DNA of 64,000 nucleotides from Tridacna crocea (GCA_943736015.1 OX031069.1:37978728-38042727), one strand, 5' to 3'. Positions 35,301 to 50,300 are shown, counted from the stretch's first letter. Translations and numbers: made by a program. Notes: a model not told the origin generated them from the sequence alone.

Positions 35301-38300
35301 CAACTGTTTCTGGTTTCGCGGTAAAATTGAACCGGTGTCGCAGTACAGTTACCAATGCGTGAAATATTTTCGGTATAAACAGAGCGATCGATTCAGCAAA
35401 AACAACCGATTAAAAGCCGATTTCAACCAATGTTTTTGATCGGCAATCGGCTTTAAATGAAAACCCTGATATCAATAGTGTATAATTATAGAAGAGATCA
35501 GGCCTCTATAACGTCTTGAAAACAACTGAAAGGAACTTTTCAATTTTGCATGATTTTATACTTTTTCTTGATCATGAAGTATATATATGTATTCATATAG
35601 TACTTGAACATTTCTATAAATTGCTCATAATTAAGTCTTATCAATCCGTAAGGCAATTTTGTACTCGGGTGATAGCATTTCAACGCAGTTAGAATTGGTA
35701 AGATCACAAAAGCACTCATAATGTTCTGTAAGAGAATCGGAAACTAACCAAAACAAATTGTAAAAGAAATTGTTTATGAGACATTTATGGATTTTTGGGA
35801 GTAGTTTACCAAGGGTTACAACCAGTTAATGATGCTTATGGATTGCTACAAGGTATTTACCAGTTAATTATGGAAAATTTTATCCATTGACAGTTGTAAG
35901 AAAATTTTTGGCCTGTCAAAAATTTTGTCCCTACTTTCACAGATCCTCACGAGTGTCTGCAAGTTGTAAGGTGTTATTAATGAATGTGAAAGAGTTATGT
36001 ATGGATGCTTGGAATTGACTGCGAGTTGGCAATCCATAAGGACTCGGAAAAATCCGTTAGAAGGCGGTATATCTTATAGATCTATTTGACACCCTTTACC
36101 AGGGCATGGCTTATATATTAAGTGAGAAACCTACACGATCATAGAAGTTTGGGCTATAAAGGTGGAAAGTATCTTGTACTATAGTGCAAAGCTTAAAATT
36201 ATAGCTATCGGGATTTTCAGTTTCAGCTTGTTGAAAGGGTCTTACGAACAAAGTCCGTAACAAAGAAACAAATGAATAAATGCATGGCAGAAATAAGGAT
36301 CGGAGCGGGATTCGAACTCCGAACTCCCGGACGCAAAGCCAATACCCTAACCACTGAGCCAAAGAGATATCTCCCTGACGCAGTAGCCAGGTATTGTATT
36401 TAAATCGGGAGTATGCCATGCAGGAAGGAGTGGTCTCCCATAACACACCCCCTCTTAAAGTCATCATTTATTGATGACTCAAAGCCTTATTAGGCAGGAA
36501 GTCCGATTATTGGACAACAAATGGGATAAATGGCTCAATGGCCAATCCTGGATGAGCCCCCATCTTACGAACAAAGTCCGTAACAAAGAAACAAATGAAT
36601 AAATGCATGGCAGAAATAAGGGTCCGAGCGGGATTCGAACTCCCGGACGCAAAGCCAATACCCTAACCACTGAGCCAAAGAGATATCTCCCTGACGCAGT
36701 AGCCAGGTATTGTATTTAAATCGGGAGTATGCCATGCAGGAAGGAGTGGTCTCCCATAACAAGGGTGCAAGAGTATCTAAATTATTTTTGTTTTATTTGT
36801 TGTTATTTCTTTTGGATAATTTTTCTTCCGTTGAAAGTCCACCTTGATAAAGAAGGATTTACTAAATTATTATCATTTACAGGTCTAGACTAGGCTGGTT
36901 GATGCTGTTGATGATTAGAGAAAATGTCAAATTTTCAAGGAACATTTCCCAGTATATATTAATTTAAATTTTCAGAACCTATGGTGTTACAAATCTAATG
37001 GACGACCTCAAGTATTTGTACAAGGTTTCTGGAGGTGAAGGTCATGGAATCACTTTCATCTTTACGGACAATGAAATCAAAGATGAAGCATTTTTGGAAT
37101 ATCTCAACAATGTACTGAGTTCAGGAGAGGTTTGTATCATGTCATTCTCTTGTTTTTTTTTCTGGAACAGACATTTTTCTCATTGATGCACACTTCAGTG
37201 AGTGTCTTTGACATTTTCTATTCTCAGAGTACCCCCCATACACAGGACATAAAAATTCTTCCTGTCATGTGAGGTGAACTCTAGGTCTAGTAGCCTTTTG
37301 CTTATGATTGTCCCCTCCAATAATTGAAATATGATTTGACAATATAATAGAAATCATGGCAAAAGCAAAAATAAACGAAACATTACCCTTCATTAAAGTA
37401 GAACAAAAAGCCATACATGTATACAATAATTACCTGTACATGGATCCTATTTGGACAAATTCAATTCCAAATGAAAGATAGTAAGTTTTCAATCAAGAAA
37501 AGTAGTGTTTTCCTAGCATTTAGTAAAGTTTAAAAAAATTTCAGCCTCAGAAATAGGTATTTTCAACAAAACCTGTTGAACGTACAAAGTTTTTTCTGTG
37601 CAAATGTTTTCAAATGTTATTTTTAGTAATATGGAAAGCTGCTTGACTAGAAAAGTTTGCCGGTGAAAAGCAACTGCTTCTTTTATTCCTGTATTTTTGA
37701 AAGCTATCTATTGCAGAAGATTAAAGAGCCACAGTTGTTTGTTAACAAAGTGACAAAAATTATATTAGCATCACTTGCGTAACTAGTTAATTTTTGCGGT
37801 ATTTTTTTTTAACTAGGTTTCAAATTTGTTTGCCAAAGATGAATTAGATGAGATAACTCAAGAGCTAATACCATTGATGAAAAAAGAATTTCCAAGAAGA
37901 CCCCCTACTCCAGAAAACTTATATGACTACTTCATTTCTAGAGCAAGAAATAATCTTCACACTGTTCTTTGTTTCTCTCCAGTATGTTATTTTTGGTTCA
38001 GTCTTCCACCTTGGCAAATTTGTTTCAGAGGATTGATCATAGCAGTTATGAGAGGATTTATTCCTGTCTCACCCCAACCATTATTTTGATGACAGTTTTA
38101 TTGGAAAGCAGCCAGTTGCTTGAAGTAATGGTACAACTCAGCTAGCTGACTCGAACATTATGTTAGACATTAACCTCCATAACTTATGCTATTGAACACC
38201 GGCCCTGTGCTGTTGCAGAAATAACTGTGTATATGCAAATGGCCTATTCAAATTTTATTTTAGACATGAACCTCCAAACCACCTTCTATTGACCAATTAT

Positions 38301-41300
38301 CCTGTTATAAAAATAACTGTTTACGTGCGAAGCCCCATACTTGTGATATGTTTTCGTAATCTCAGGCTGCTAACCATGACTCACTGAACCTTTGTGGACA
38401 ATGTAGATCAAGATCAGATGGCAGAAAATGTGCAGTTTGATCTTTGATCTACATTGTCCAATAGAGAGAGATTTTTTTCCCCATAAAATAGCTTTGAAAT
38501 AGCAATGAAAGGGATTTTACTATTGACCTGAATGTTTCATTTTAGTTATCTATTGTATTAAGTTTTAAGAAAAAAGGACTCTTTTATGTATGAAATTTCA
38601 CCGAAATAATTTGATGTTGTTTTCTTCAACCTTAACATTATAATCATGTCATTTTATATCATATGTTAGGTTGGAGAGAAGTTCAGGAACAGATCCCTGA
38701 AGTTTCCAGGACTGATATCTGGATGTACAATGGACTGGTTTAGCAGATGGCCTAAAGATGCCCTGATTGCTGTGTCAAATCACTTTCTATCCAGCTTTAA
38801 AATTGTGTGTTCTGATGAAACAAAAGGCCAGCTTGTTAATTCTATGGGAGTAGTGCATGACAATGTTGCAACTGTTTGTGTGGAATATTTCCAAAGGTAA
38901 GAGACAGTCTTTATAAAGCTTAACGGTGAACAGTAATGACACCAGTTGTATCCAGATTGGCCAGTCATTTAGTCCACTTGTAATATATTGTTTACTCTTT
39001 ATTAAACAATCACAACTCTGAGAAAGAAGCCTTTGGAAACAATGTAACCAGCATTTTCTCCTTTTCCCAAAATGTTTTCTACTCTCACATAACAAGTTTC
39101 AATTTTTGAGTCGGGTTAAATTTGTTTTATTTGTTTTTATACGCCTGACGGGTGGTATTACGTTATACCCCTGGTCGTCCGTCCATCCGTTAGCAGTTTC
39201 TTGTGTGCGCAAATCCTCCTACAGTTTCCGTCAGAATTATTTGAAACTTGCCACAATGAATCTCCATGATGTCTAGTTGTGCACTTGACTCTTAGAATTT
39301 GGATCGCTGTTTGCGTTCTAAAATGATCTGCCCTTGATTTCTGAAATAACCAACTTTTCACTTTGAATTTTTGTTCAGGCCATAACTTCCATAACATAAA
39401 AGGTATCAAATTAAAACTACATACACTGGTAGAACACACTACAGTGAAAAGCATTACATAAGAACCATAACTCTGTCAAATTTATTTTTTTAGTTATAGC
39501 CCTTTGTTAAATTTTCAGTTTGAATTTTTGTAAAGACCATAACTTCCAAACTTCGTCATCTTGAAACTTCAAAGAATAATAGGAAATATGATGAAAAAGT
39601 GCTTTGCACAAGAACCATATCTCTCCCAACCTTTTTTTTCTTAGTTATTGCCCTTTGTTACTTTTCACTTTAAATTTTCTTCTGGGCCATAATTTCTGAA
39701 TTATAAAAGCTATGATCTTGAACCTTCAAAGACTGATAGAAAACCTCATGGTGAAGAGCAATTCACTGAAACTGTAACTGTGCTACCCTTCTTTTTTTAG
39801 GTATTTACCTTTAATATTTTTCACATTAGATTTTTGTTTGGTCCAGATCTTCCAAACTAGAACAGCTATCAACTTGAAACAATATACACTGATAGAACAG
39901 ATTGTGGAGAAGTACAGTAAATAAGAACAATAACTCTGTCACCCTCAGATTTTGAGTAATTGCCCTCTAATAACTTCATTTTTAATTTTTGACCTGGCTA
40001 CATCTTCCAAACTTGAAAAGCTATCAACTGGTAGAGGGTTAAATGAAGATTTTTTTTTCCATCAGTAGACTATTATAGACTCAAAGACTTACTTTCTTTA
40101 TCATGGAGAATAATTACTTTTCATTCACGGCCCATCCTTCATTTCAACTCATTTCACTGACAAGCCCCTGTGGGCGTATATGCGCAACTCTGTGTAACTC
40201 TTGTCTGCAATTGCTTTGAATTTGGACATTTCTAAAATTTTGTTGTTTTGTTAAGAGCTAAGGAAATAACTGAATTTGCTGTTGACAATGAATACACATG
40301 TACGACCATCTGAGCTGCACTCTGTCAAAAGGAGGTTGAATTCATCTCCATGAAGCATCATACCTTGAGCCAGTGGTGATGACTCCCATAAGTAAGGATC
40401 CATGAAATCCATTTAATCAAAAATTGGCTTCAAAGTGAGGTATAACGGTCCTTGGACAGGCAGAAAATATTTCCAAAACAAAAGGTTTGATAGAAATCAG
40501 CATATGTAGAATCCACAAGCTTCAAGCTGCTTTAACACGTTTTGCAGGTGTATGAAACCCATGTCTACAGAGCATGGCTCGTTTGTATGTTGTACATGAA
40601 ACTTTGGCTTTATTGTTTTGTTCTTGGTCTAAAAAGATTACCAAAGATCTTCTGACACAAAGTATTTCCATTGTGGGTTAACATTTCTTTTGTATTATAT
40701 TCAGGTTCCGCAGGCAAACTCATGTTACTCCGAAGTCATATTTATCTTTCCTTGATGGGTATCTCAAGTTGTATCAACAAAACTTGGATGAGATAGGAGA
40801 GTTAGCTGGTAGAATGAATACAGGTCTAGAAAAACTTACTGAGGCCAGTGCTTCAGTTGATATTTTGTCCAAGGAACTTGTTGTCAAGGAAAAGGATCTT
40901 GCTGTTGCTAATGTGAAAGCAGACAAGGTAAAAAAAAATGAGCAATGCTCTGTGAAAGGGGGCTTAATGAATCTCGGCGATGTATGATATGCAAAGTAAG
41001 ATATCACAATATTAGGGATCCATCACCTTTGTCATACAAATCACTGGAGAAAATTGATCAAAAGCAAAAAGTTTCAGCCAAGGTCAGCCAGCTTGGACTG
41101 CACAGGCTGATCTAGATCGATACTTTTTGAAGATGCATCAAGCTACCTTTTCACAGCGCCTGATTAAAATACTTTCAATATTTCCATATAAAAAAGTTTT
41201 GACAATTTTTTTTTAAATGGAATGGATTTATTGTAATGTGCATCACTTGTGTTAGGGTCCTGCTTTGCACAATCTTAAAGATGTAAGGTTAATATTTTTG

Positions 41301-44300
41301 AGTTCCAGAATGGTTATCCCCAGGACATAAGTATTCATGTGACTGAAACACTGTTTAAAGCAAAAAATCAATGTACTCACATGCTGTTCCAGAACTCTAT
41401 AATTCCTTTTTTTATCCCCCGCCGAAAGGCGGCGGGGGGATATGGTAATAGTCTCCGTCCGTCATTCTGTCACTCCGTCATTCTGTCATTCCGTCCTTCT
41501 GCTTTTTGTCCGGAGCATATCTCCAAAAGTATTTGAGATATCAACTTCAAACTTCACAAGTGGATAGATCTCATCAAGGAGGCGTGCAGTGTACAAGAAC
41601 CATTACTCTATAGTAAGTATTTTTGGAGTTATTGCCCTTTGTAAATTTTTACATTGAATTTTTGTCCGGAGCATATCTCCAAAAGTATGAAAGGTAGGAA
41701 CCCGAAACTTCACACAAATATAGAACTCATTGAGGAGGCATGCAGTGTGAAAGATCCATAACTCTGTCTTCAGTAATTTTGGAGTTATTGCCCTTTGTAA
41801 ATTTTAACTTTGGATTTTTGTCCGGAGCATATCTCCAAAAGTATGAAAGCTAGGAACTTGAAACTTGACAAGTGGATAGATCTCATTAAGGAGGCGTGCA
41901 GTGTACAAGAACCATTACTCTATCTTCAGTATTTTTTTGGAGTAACTGCCCTGTGTACATTTTTACTTTGAATTTTTGTCCGGAGCATATCTCCAAAAGT
42001 ATAAAAGGTAGGAACTTGAAACTTCACTTACATAAAGAACTCATTGAGGAGGCATGCAGTGCGAAAGATCCATAACTCTGTCTTCAGTAATTTTGGAGTT
42101 ATTGCCCTTTGTAAATTTTAACTTTCGACTTTTGTCCGGAGCATATCTCCAAAAGTATTTGAGATATCAACTTCAAACTCATAAGTGGATAGATCTCATC
42201 GAGGAGGCGTGCAGTGTACAAGAACTATTACTCTATCTTCAGTATTTTTAGAGTTATTGCCCTGTGTACATTTTTACTTTGAATTTTTGTCCGGAGCATA
42301 TCTCCAAAAGTATGAAAGGTAGGACTTTGAAACTTAACACACATATAGAACTTATTGAGGAGGCATGCAGAGCGAAAGATCCATAACTCTGTCTTCAGTA
42401 ATTTTGGAGTTATTGCCCTTTGTAAATTTTAACTTTGGATTTTTGTCTGGATCATATCTCCAAAAGTATTTGAGATATCAACTTCAGACTTCACAAGTGG
42501 ATAGATCTCATTAAGGAGGCGTGCAGTGTACAAGAACCATTACACTATCTTCAGTATTTTTGGAGTTATTGCCCTTTGTACATTTTTTTCTGGAATTTTT
42601 GTCAGGAGCATATCTCCAAAAGTATGAAAGTGGGAACTTGAAACTTCACACATGTATAGAACTCATTGAGGAGAAGTGCAGTGCGAAAGATTCATTACTC
42701 TGTCTTCAGTATTTTTGGAGTTATTGCCCTTTGTACATTTTTACTTTGAATTTTTGTCTGGAGCATATCTCCAAAAGTATAGAAGCTAGGAACATGAAAC
42801 TTCACACATACATAGAACTCATTAAGGAGGCGTGCAGTGTGAAAAATCCATTACTCTGTCTTCAGTAATGATGGAGTTATTGCTCTTTGTAAATTTTAAC
42901 TTTGGATTTTTGTCTGGAGCATATCTCCAAAAGTATTTGAGATATCAACTTCAGACTTCACAAGTGGATAGATCTCATTAAGGAGGCATGCAGTGTACAA
43001 GAACTATTACTCTATCTTCAGTATTTTTGGAGTTATTGCCCTTTGTACATTTTCTTCTGGAATTTTTGTCTGGAGCCTATCTCCAAAAGTATGAAAGGTA
43101 GGACTTTGAAACTTCACACACATATAGAACTCATTGAGTAGGCGTGCAGTGCGAAAGATCCATTACTCTGTTTTCAGTATTTTTGGAGTTATTGCCCTTT
43201 GCACATTTTTACTTGTCCGGATTATATCTCCAAAAGTATAAAAACTAGGAACTGAAACTTCACACATATACAGAGCTCACTGAGAAGAAGGGTAGTACAC
43301 AACAACTATAACTCTGTCTTCAGTATTTTTGGAGTTATTGCCCTTTGTAAATTTTAACTTTGGATTTTTGTCCGGAGCATATCTCCAAAAGTATAAAAGC
43401 TAGAAACTTGAAACATCACATGCATATAGAACTAATTAAGGAGAAGTGCAGTGCTAAAGAATCATAACTATATCTTCAGTAATTGTTGAGTTATTGCGCT
43501 TTGTAAATTTTCACTTTGAAATTTTGTCCGGAGCATATCTCCAAAAGTACAAAGGCTAGGAACTACAAACTTCATACACTAATAGAATTCATTAAGGAGA
43601 AGTGCACTTTACAAAAACCAAAACTCTGTCTTCAGTCATTTGTGAGTTATAGCCCTTTGTTAATTTTTATTTTGGATTTCTGTCTGGCATATATCTCCAA
43701 AAGTATAAAAGGTAGGAACTTAAAATTTCACACACATATAGAACTAATTGAAGAAAAGTGCAGTGCACAAGAACCATAACTCTATCTTCAGTATTTTTGG
43801 AGTTATTGCCCTTTGTAAATTTTTACTTTGGATTTTTGTTCGCACATTTTCATTTAGATTCACAGGCTTTTTTTCAACTGATTACCCTTTGATGAATTTA
43901 TTTCATCATGGACCAATAACAAAAAGGCTACATGTACATGCAAAACACAATACCTCTTATACCTTTGTATCAGAAAAGGTCTTTTTTGGCGGGGGATATC
44001 ATTTCAATGAAATTGCTTGTTGTAATACTAATTCAGTCATTTTTGTCAAAAATAATTTGCATGATCTAGAAGTGAAGCAGTGAAGAGCTAAAACCATCAC
44101 CTGGTAAGGTATGGGACTGGTGATCTGGAAGCAACTCTGGATATACTGGTTTTTTTTTATGGGATAATCTTAAGAGCCCTAACCTAGTACAGGTAAAATC
44201 CAGTTAAATATAAATATTTGAGCTGTTGCTGTGGTATGACTAAAATAATGCTGAATGCAGCATAAAACACCAATCAATCAAGCACATAGTCATTATCCAT

Positions 44301-47300
44301 TTCTTTAATTTAATACATATTTCAGTAAAACAAATGTTGAGCCATTGACAGTGTGTGCATTGAGAAAACTTAAGTGTTTTCTTAGCAGAAAGTTCCTAAA
44401 AAATCAATGCCTATTTACATAAATTTTTGTTTCACACATTATTCTTATTACTGTGAATTTAGATACTGAATAAAACCCTCGTTGTTTTGACCCACAGATT
44501 ACTATTATATAGGTAAGTTAAGCATTTAGGCCATTTTGATATCAACATGCAGACTAATGTCAGTAATTACAGCTATCAGATTAATCATTGTCTTCCCTAA
44601 AACAAAAAGACATCATGATACTTAATAAAACCAATGAATGTATGGTAATGTGACTTATCGTAGATTTTAAGGTAGTAAAACAGTCAGAAGGACATGTTAT
44701 ATACCAGGTACTTGTTGAGGTCACTGCAAGTGCCACAGCTGCTGAAAAAGTAAAGTCTGAAGTACAGAATGTGAAGGACAAGGCCCAGTCTATTGTAGAT
44801 GAGATCAATACTGAAAAGGTTTATGCTGAAACTAAACTTGAAGCTGCAAAGCCAGCTTTAATGGAAGCTGAGCGTGCTTTGCAGGTAAGAAAGTTATATC
44901 TCAGCATTCATTAATTTGTCATAACTTTATTTTTTTCATCATTAATATAAGTTATTGAAAAAGACATTTACAACAAAATGGCTGTTTTTTAACGTAGTTG
45001 TTTGGTTACTTTCAGCTGATTTTTATTGCGTGTAGATACACTTTTTTTCAGCAGGTACAAATTAAGTAAGGGTTGTTTTTTTTTTCAAGAAGAACAGGAG
45101 GATCCTAAATTTCTTATTCCAGTGAGTTTTACCAATTAACCTAGTTGTGAAGGCTTCTTACTTGGTTCCAAAGGTTTTGAATTTATGTTTGGCTGGATTG
45201 TTCGAAAGTTTCCTTGGACAAGATTCTATAGTGTCCTGATCAGGCACGGATGAATATCGTCAGTGGGGGGTCAAAACCTCGTAACTCCATATTTTTCAGA
45301 AAACGACTTTTTTACATAAAGAATTTCATTTAGAACTTACGCGCCATCCCTCAAATCGTCGTAACTCTACCCCAATCGGTTGATATTTAATCACCACGTG
45401 ATGATTCCTCGTATACTGATTGCGCCACAATCAACATCATCAAAAAATCGTATTTCGTTTCTTGGAGGCACCGTTCCACGTATGAATCAATGAGGTTAGT
45501 TTTAAAACATTTTTGGTGAGAAAAATAGCATTCAAATACATTTTAGTGTTTTTGAAAAATACATCCTACTTAAATACTGAGGTCAGACAATTAAATGTGA
45601 GTTACAGACAATTATAAAAGTGTTTTGCCTTAGGACTAACCCAGTTCTTGTTCTTCGATTCACAATATTCTTTACAATCCCCTAGAATCCCAAAGTCCAT
45701 TACGAAAGGTTTACCTTATATGACTAACTGAATATCAAAATGACAAAATTTTTACCAAGCTGCATTTCAATTCCATTTTATTTACAATTTAATGAGATAC
45801 GAGTTTTTGATACAGCAGTTCAATCGACCAGATCTACCGAGTTACGATATTTTTACAGCAGCTATTTTAACTTATTTTGTTGAATGATGATGTTAACTTA
45901 GATCAACCAATATATCAATCATCTTTAATTCCTCCATATTTGGACAATCAACAAAGACATGAAAAAATCCTTCGAAGTTCTCTTATAAATAGTCTTATTG
46001 AGAAATTCTAAACACTGTGGACTGTCCTTAAAAAACGATCTAAAACAGCATTTCAAAGGTTTTTAACTCCACTGGCCGAAGGCCAGCGGGCTTATGTCAT
46101 GGCCTGTTGTCCGTCGTGCGTCCGTCCGTCTGTGCGTGCGTTAACTTCTTTTTCTTTTGAACATCTTCTTCTCTGAAACTACCCAGCCAATTTTGATGAA
46201 ACTTCACAAAAATGATCCTGCCATGGTCCTCTTCAGAATTTCTTGAAAGAATTTAATTCGTTCAAAAACTCTGGTTGCCATGGCAACAAAACTGAAAAAA
46301 AATGAAAATCTTTGAAAATCTTCTTGTCTGAAAGCGTAAGGCCTAGGGCTACCAAATTTGGCATGTAGCTTTATCTAATGGACCTCTACCACGTTCCTTA
46401 AAATTATAGCCTTGGGGTCAAAATTACTACCACAGGACTCACAAGTTTTACATGGGCTTATTTAGGGAGAACTTCAAAATTCCTCTTCTACCTAGGCATA
46501 GGGCCTAGGGCTACCAAATTTGGCATGTAGCTTTATCTAGTGGTCCTCTACCAAGGGAGTCCAAATTATAGCCCTGGGGTCAAAATTGGTCCCGCCCCGG
46601 GGGTCACAAGTTTTACATGGGCTTATATAGGAAGAACTTTAAAATTCTTCTTCGACCTAGCCATAGGTCCTAGGGCAAACGAATTTTGCATGTAGCTTTA
46701 TCCAGTAGACCTCTACCAAGGGTGTCCAAAATACAGCCCAGGGGTCAAATCTGGCCCCGCCCCGGTGGTAAGAAGTTTTACATAGAGGGAAAACTTTCAA
46801 AATCGTCTCGAACTTGGCCATAAGGGCCAGGGCTATGACATTTTGCATGTAGCTTTATTTAGCGGTCCCTACTAAGGTGCCCAAATTATAGCCCTGGGGT
46901 CAAATTTAACCCCGCCCTGGGGGGGGGGGGGGGGTCCACAAGTGTTACATGGGCTTATATAGGGAAACTTAAATAATCTATTCGTACATAGCCACAAGGC
47001 TTAGGGCTACCAAAGTTTGCATGTAGCTTTAATATCTAATGGGCCTCTACAAAGAAGGCCCAAATTTTAACTTTGGCGGTCAAGTTTCACCCCACCCCAG
47101 GGGTTACAAATTTTACATTGGCTTTTATAGTGAAAACTTGATAAACCTGTCTCATGGGTCACATATTTTACAGGGCCTTTTATTGAGCAAACTTGTTTTA
47201 CAGGGCTTTATATTGAGCAAGATTCGAAAATGTTCTTGTTTATAACCACACATTCTAGACCAGTCCTGTTTAATTTGGTATGGGGCTGTATCTTGTGGAC

Positions 47301-50300
47301 CTCCTCAAGGATTCAAGTAATTGTCGCTTTGTGACCAAAACTTGCTTCGCCCTTGGATCATAACTTTCTCGAAGGATTTTATAGAAGAAAATTCTGTTTA
47401 AACCAACTGGCCAAGTATTGTAATGTTTGGTTTGAACTGTTTTGACTTAGAAGCCAGTAGAGCGATACAGGGCCACCATGGCCCTCTTGTTTTTTTTTTC
47501 ATATTTTTGTTGAATAGTTCATAGTGTTTAAGATTTCTTTGTATACAGTGTGAAAATTACTCGTCTCATTGCTACAATCCCTCACACCATTTAAGTAAAA
47601 TGCTATATTGATCATTGGGCTTAATCTTATTGCAAATTATTTAACGTAAGACTTTTTTTTTAATCTCAGATATTAATGTCTTACTCAGGAGAAAGCGACA
47701 CAGAAAGCCCAGACGAAATACATCTGCAACAATTTAAACGTCCATGTGTCAATACTTAAACCTAATCTTGCTGTACTGGTGCACATTTTATCAAAGATTC
47801 TCGTTGACGGACCATTCCTAGTTAGATATACCGATGTTCATTTGTTTAACTTTTGAATTTAGAGATGATTTTTTTTTGTTTTTGTTGCATGTTTATCGTA
47901 GTTTAGTCCCTGAAACGGGCAACAGATGTGTAGAATAAGCCAAGCAAAATGAAATTTCCGAAGATTATCTACAACTCTTCTTTATAAAGGGTAACATTTA
48001 TGTATGTTAATGTTGGTACTCGGTCTAGGAAATAGGCTTTTAGATTGTTCAATAACAGTTTTGCTAGTTACAATTTTAGAGTATGTAAATACACTACATG
48101 TATAACTAAATATAGAAATAAATCTTACATAAAACGCTGGCTTGTTTCGTTCATACGTTTGCAGATGACAATGGTTAAAATTGGACTTTATCTAATGAAA
48201 GTAATAATAATAATAATAATAAAAATAATCAATGACAATAATAATGAAAATAATGATGATGATATTCAAAGTAGATCTACTTCATGTGTACGTAATAATT
48301 TTCTAATAAGACAGAAGACAATTATTATCCACGAAATTCCTTTGTGCGTACAGAGCGAAATTATAAATTCGTTAAAAGTGTTACAAACGCTGCAAAAAAT
48401 CACTGCAAAATGAGCATTCTGTGTGATTATTGTTATCAATCATTTCGTCAAGTTGTCGTAACTTGGAATAAATCCGAGCCAAAACCTCGTAACTCATGAA
48501 TCCGACAGCAAGCTTCAACTACAATATTCGTTTCTATACGAAAAAAATACATCTATTGTGTCTTTTTTATGCTTGAAATATTAGATTGTTATGTAATATA
48601 CAATCAGAGAAAAACAATTTTTTGCTTCTCCTGAAAAGTCGTAAAATATCAGATACGACAATTTGACTCCCCACCGACGATATATGAAACATTTGACCAA
48701 AGTGACAAATTACAGGTAGTTTAAATTGGCAAATACACCATTTAACATTTTACCAGACAATCCAAAGTTTTAACATTTTTTTTTAAGAAAACTTGAAAGT
48801 ACATTCAAATCTGTGTACAGCAGCCAGTCAAGGGATGTGCCCAAATTGGCTGCTGTACACAGATTGGCTGCTGTTCACAGTACTTGCTGTGGATTCATAT
48901 TTAATTCCGTTGGTATGAAATAACATGACAGGAATCGATCGATAACAAGTATGCAGGTATCATATCAAGTGTAAAGTTTATGACACTTATCTGATAATCT
49001 GATTGCTGGTCTCCAGTCTATCAACTAAAACATGTGTAATTATTTACGATTTACATCGTTATTATTTAATCCTGTAGTCACAGTTTACAGTCAAATTTTA
49101 AGTAGTAAAAGATACTACGATGTTTGCAGAATCGTCGGCTGCTTTGAAACTGCTCCAACTTCCGAAGCTACCCTTTCCCGCATGTCTGGGTCACTTAGGA
49201 AAACAAGACTGCTTACCGCATATCCGCCGATATATTGTGACAGAAGGAAACAGATCTATTGTTTAAAGCTCGAGTCGTTTATTATAACTGAAATGACGCG
49301 TTTACCTAGACGTCCTACAGTGTGTTCGAAATAAAAGGTGTTGACTCGGAAAAATTTGCATCTGTTTTTTAGAACAAGCCTGAAGGGTCAAATTGGTAGT
49401 AGATCTAAGTTTTGGCTTCTATTCAATCTTGTGCGACTTCGAAAAGTTGCTTTTTGATACAAGTTATGTCATTGATCAACTGGATGAGATAGATCAAAGA
49501 TCAGACTGCAAGTTCTGTTTAGTCTGACACCGTCCAACAACACGCTGAAATCTACCATCTTGTCATCACCAAATTTAATATTAGAACGACCCAAATATAA
49601 AACAAGCCGTCCGTCAACGTGATTTTATGCCTGTCACAGGTACACACGCGTTTGCAGTAAATTTTGATTAGGGGTATATCATTCGAAGCATGAGGGTTGT
49701 AATACAGACGTTTGTTGTACACATTTACGACAGTTTTACCCCGCGAAATCTATGGTCGCATTGCGTTAAGTAAAGGCTGTTTCATGAACATCTGGGCAGT
49801 TGTGTCGCATGTTTTGTGTAGTCAGCAGAAAATTAGTTAGGCTGTTTGCAAAAAATCCTCATAGCCAAAATGCAGTAATAAAAAATAAACATGGATTACT
49901 TGACTTGATGCATGTAAGTAATTTTTCAACAGTACTTATGCCGTTGTCGCCGGGATAACAGAAAAAGAAAAGACATTAAGGCAATGAAAAATCAATACCT
50001 ATAGTAAAGTGTTAATTATCGGTTTTCCATAGGCCTATCCGACAAATCAAAGGTCGTTTGTTGTGTCGGCAGACCTTTGTCTAGGTGTGATATACTGTTG
50101 ATCCCGGCCCAAATAATGTGACCGCTGGCTGCATTTCACAATGTCATGCTATATACAGGGCAATTAAAGAAGAAAATTGAACAGGGGGGATTCGAGTAAC
50201 CGTTGTCGATAGATCGGCCGCTCTTCAGGTATGACCGCCAACTCAGATTTGACTGTATTATGAATAAAGGAGGAAATGGCTTTTAAAAGCAACCTTCAAA

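Noticed and set aside
36288-36360. tRNA genes at 36.3, 36.6, 57.3 and 57.6 kb
   Set aside because: A and B boxes are present, but no good acceptor or anticodon stem forms and all four sit at the same place in the LTRs of the miniature elements.
36111-36762. Minus-strand frames across the miniature LTR element
   Set aside because: They translate the LTR and interior of a non-coding element and recur identically in both LTRs.
41414-44020. CRISPR-like array
   Set aside because: Repeat units are about 156 bp with no short-repeat/unique-spacer pattern, and the DNA is clearly animal.
42521-44083. Frames of 87-115 codons with repeated SGAYLQKY / LEHISKSI
   Set aside because: Translations of 156-bp repeat units (52 codons), recurring in every unit with no start or domain logic.
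48045-48413. 122-codon frame with [16 protein letters not shown]
   Set aside because: Built on an (ATA)n microsatellite within a transposon; no domain.
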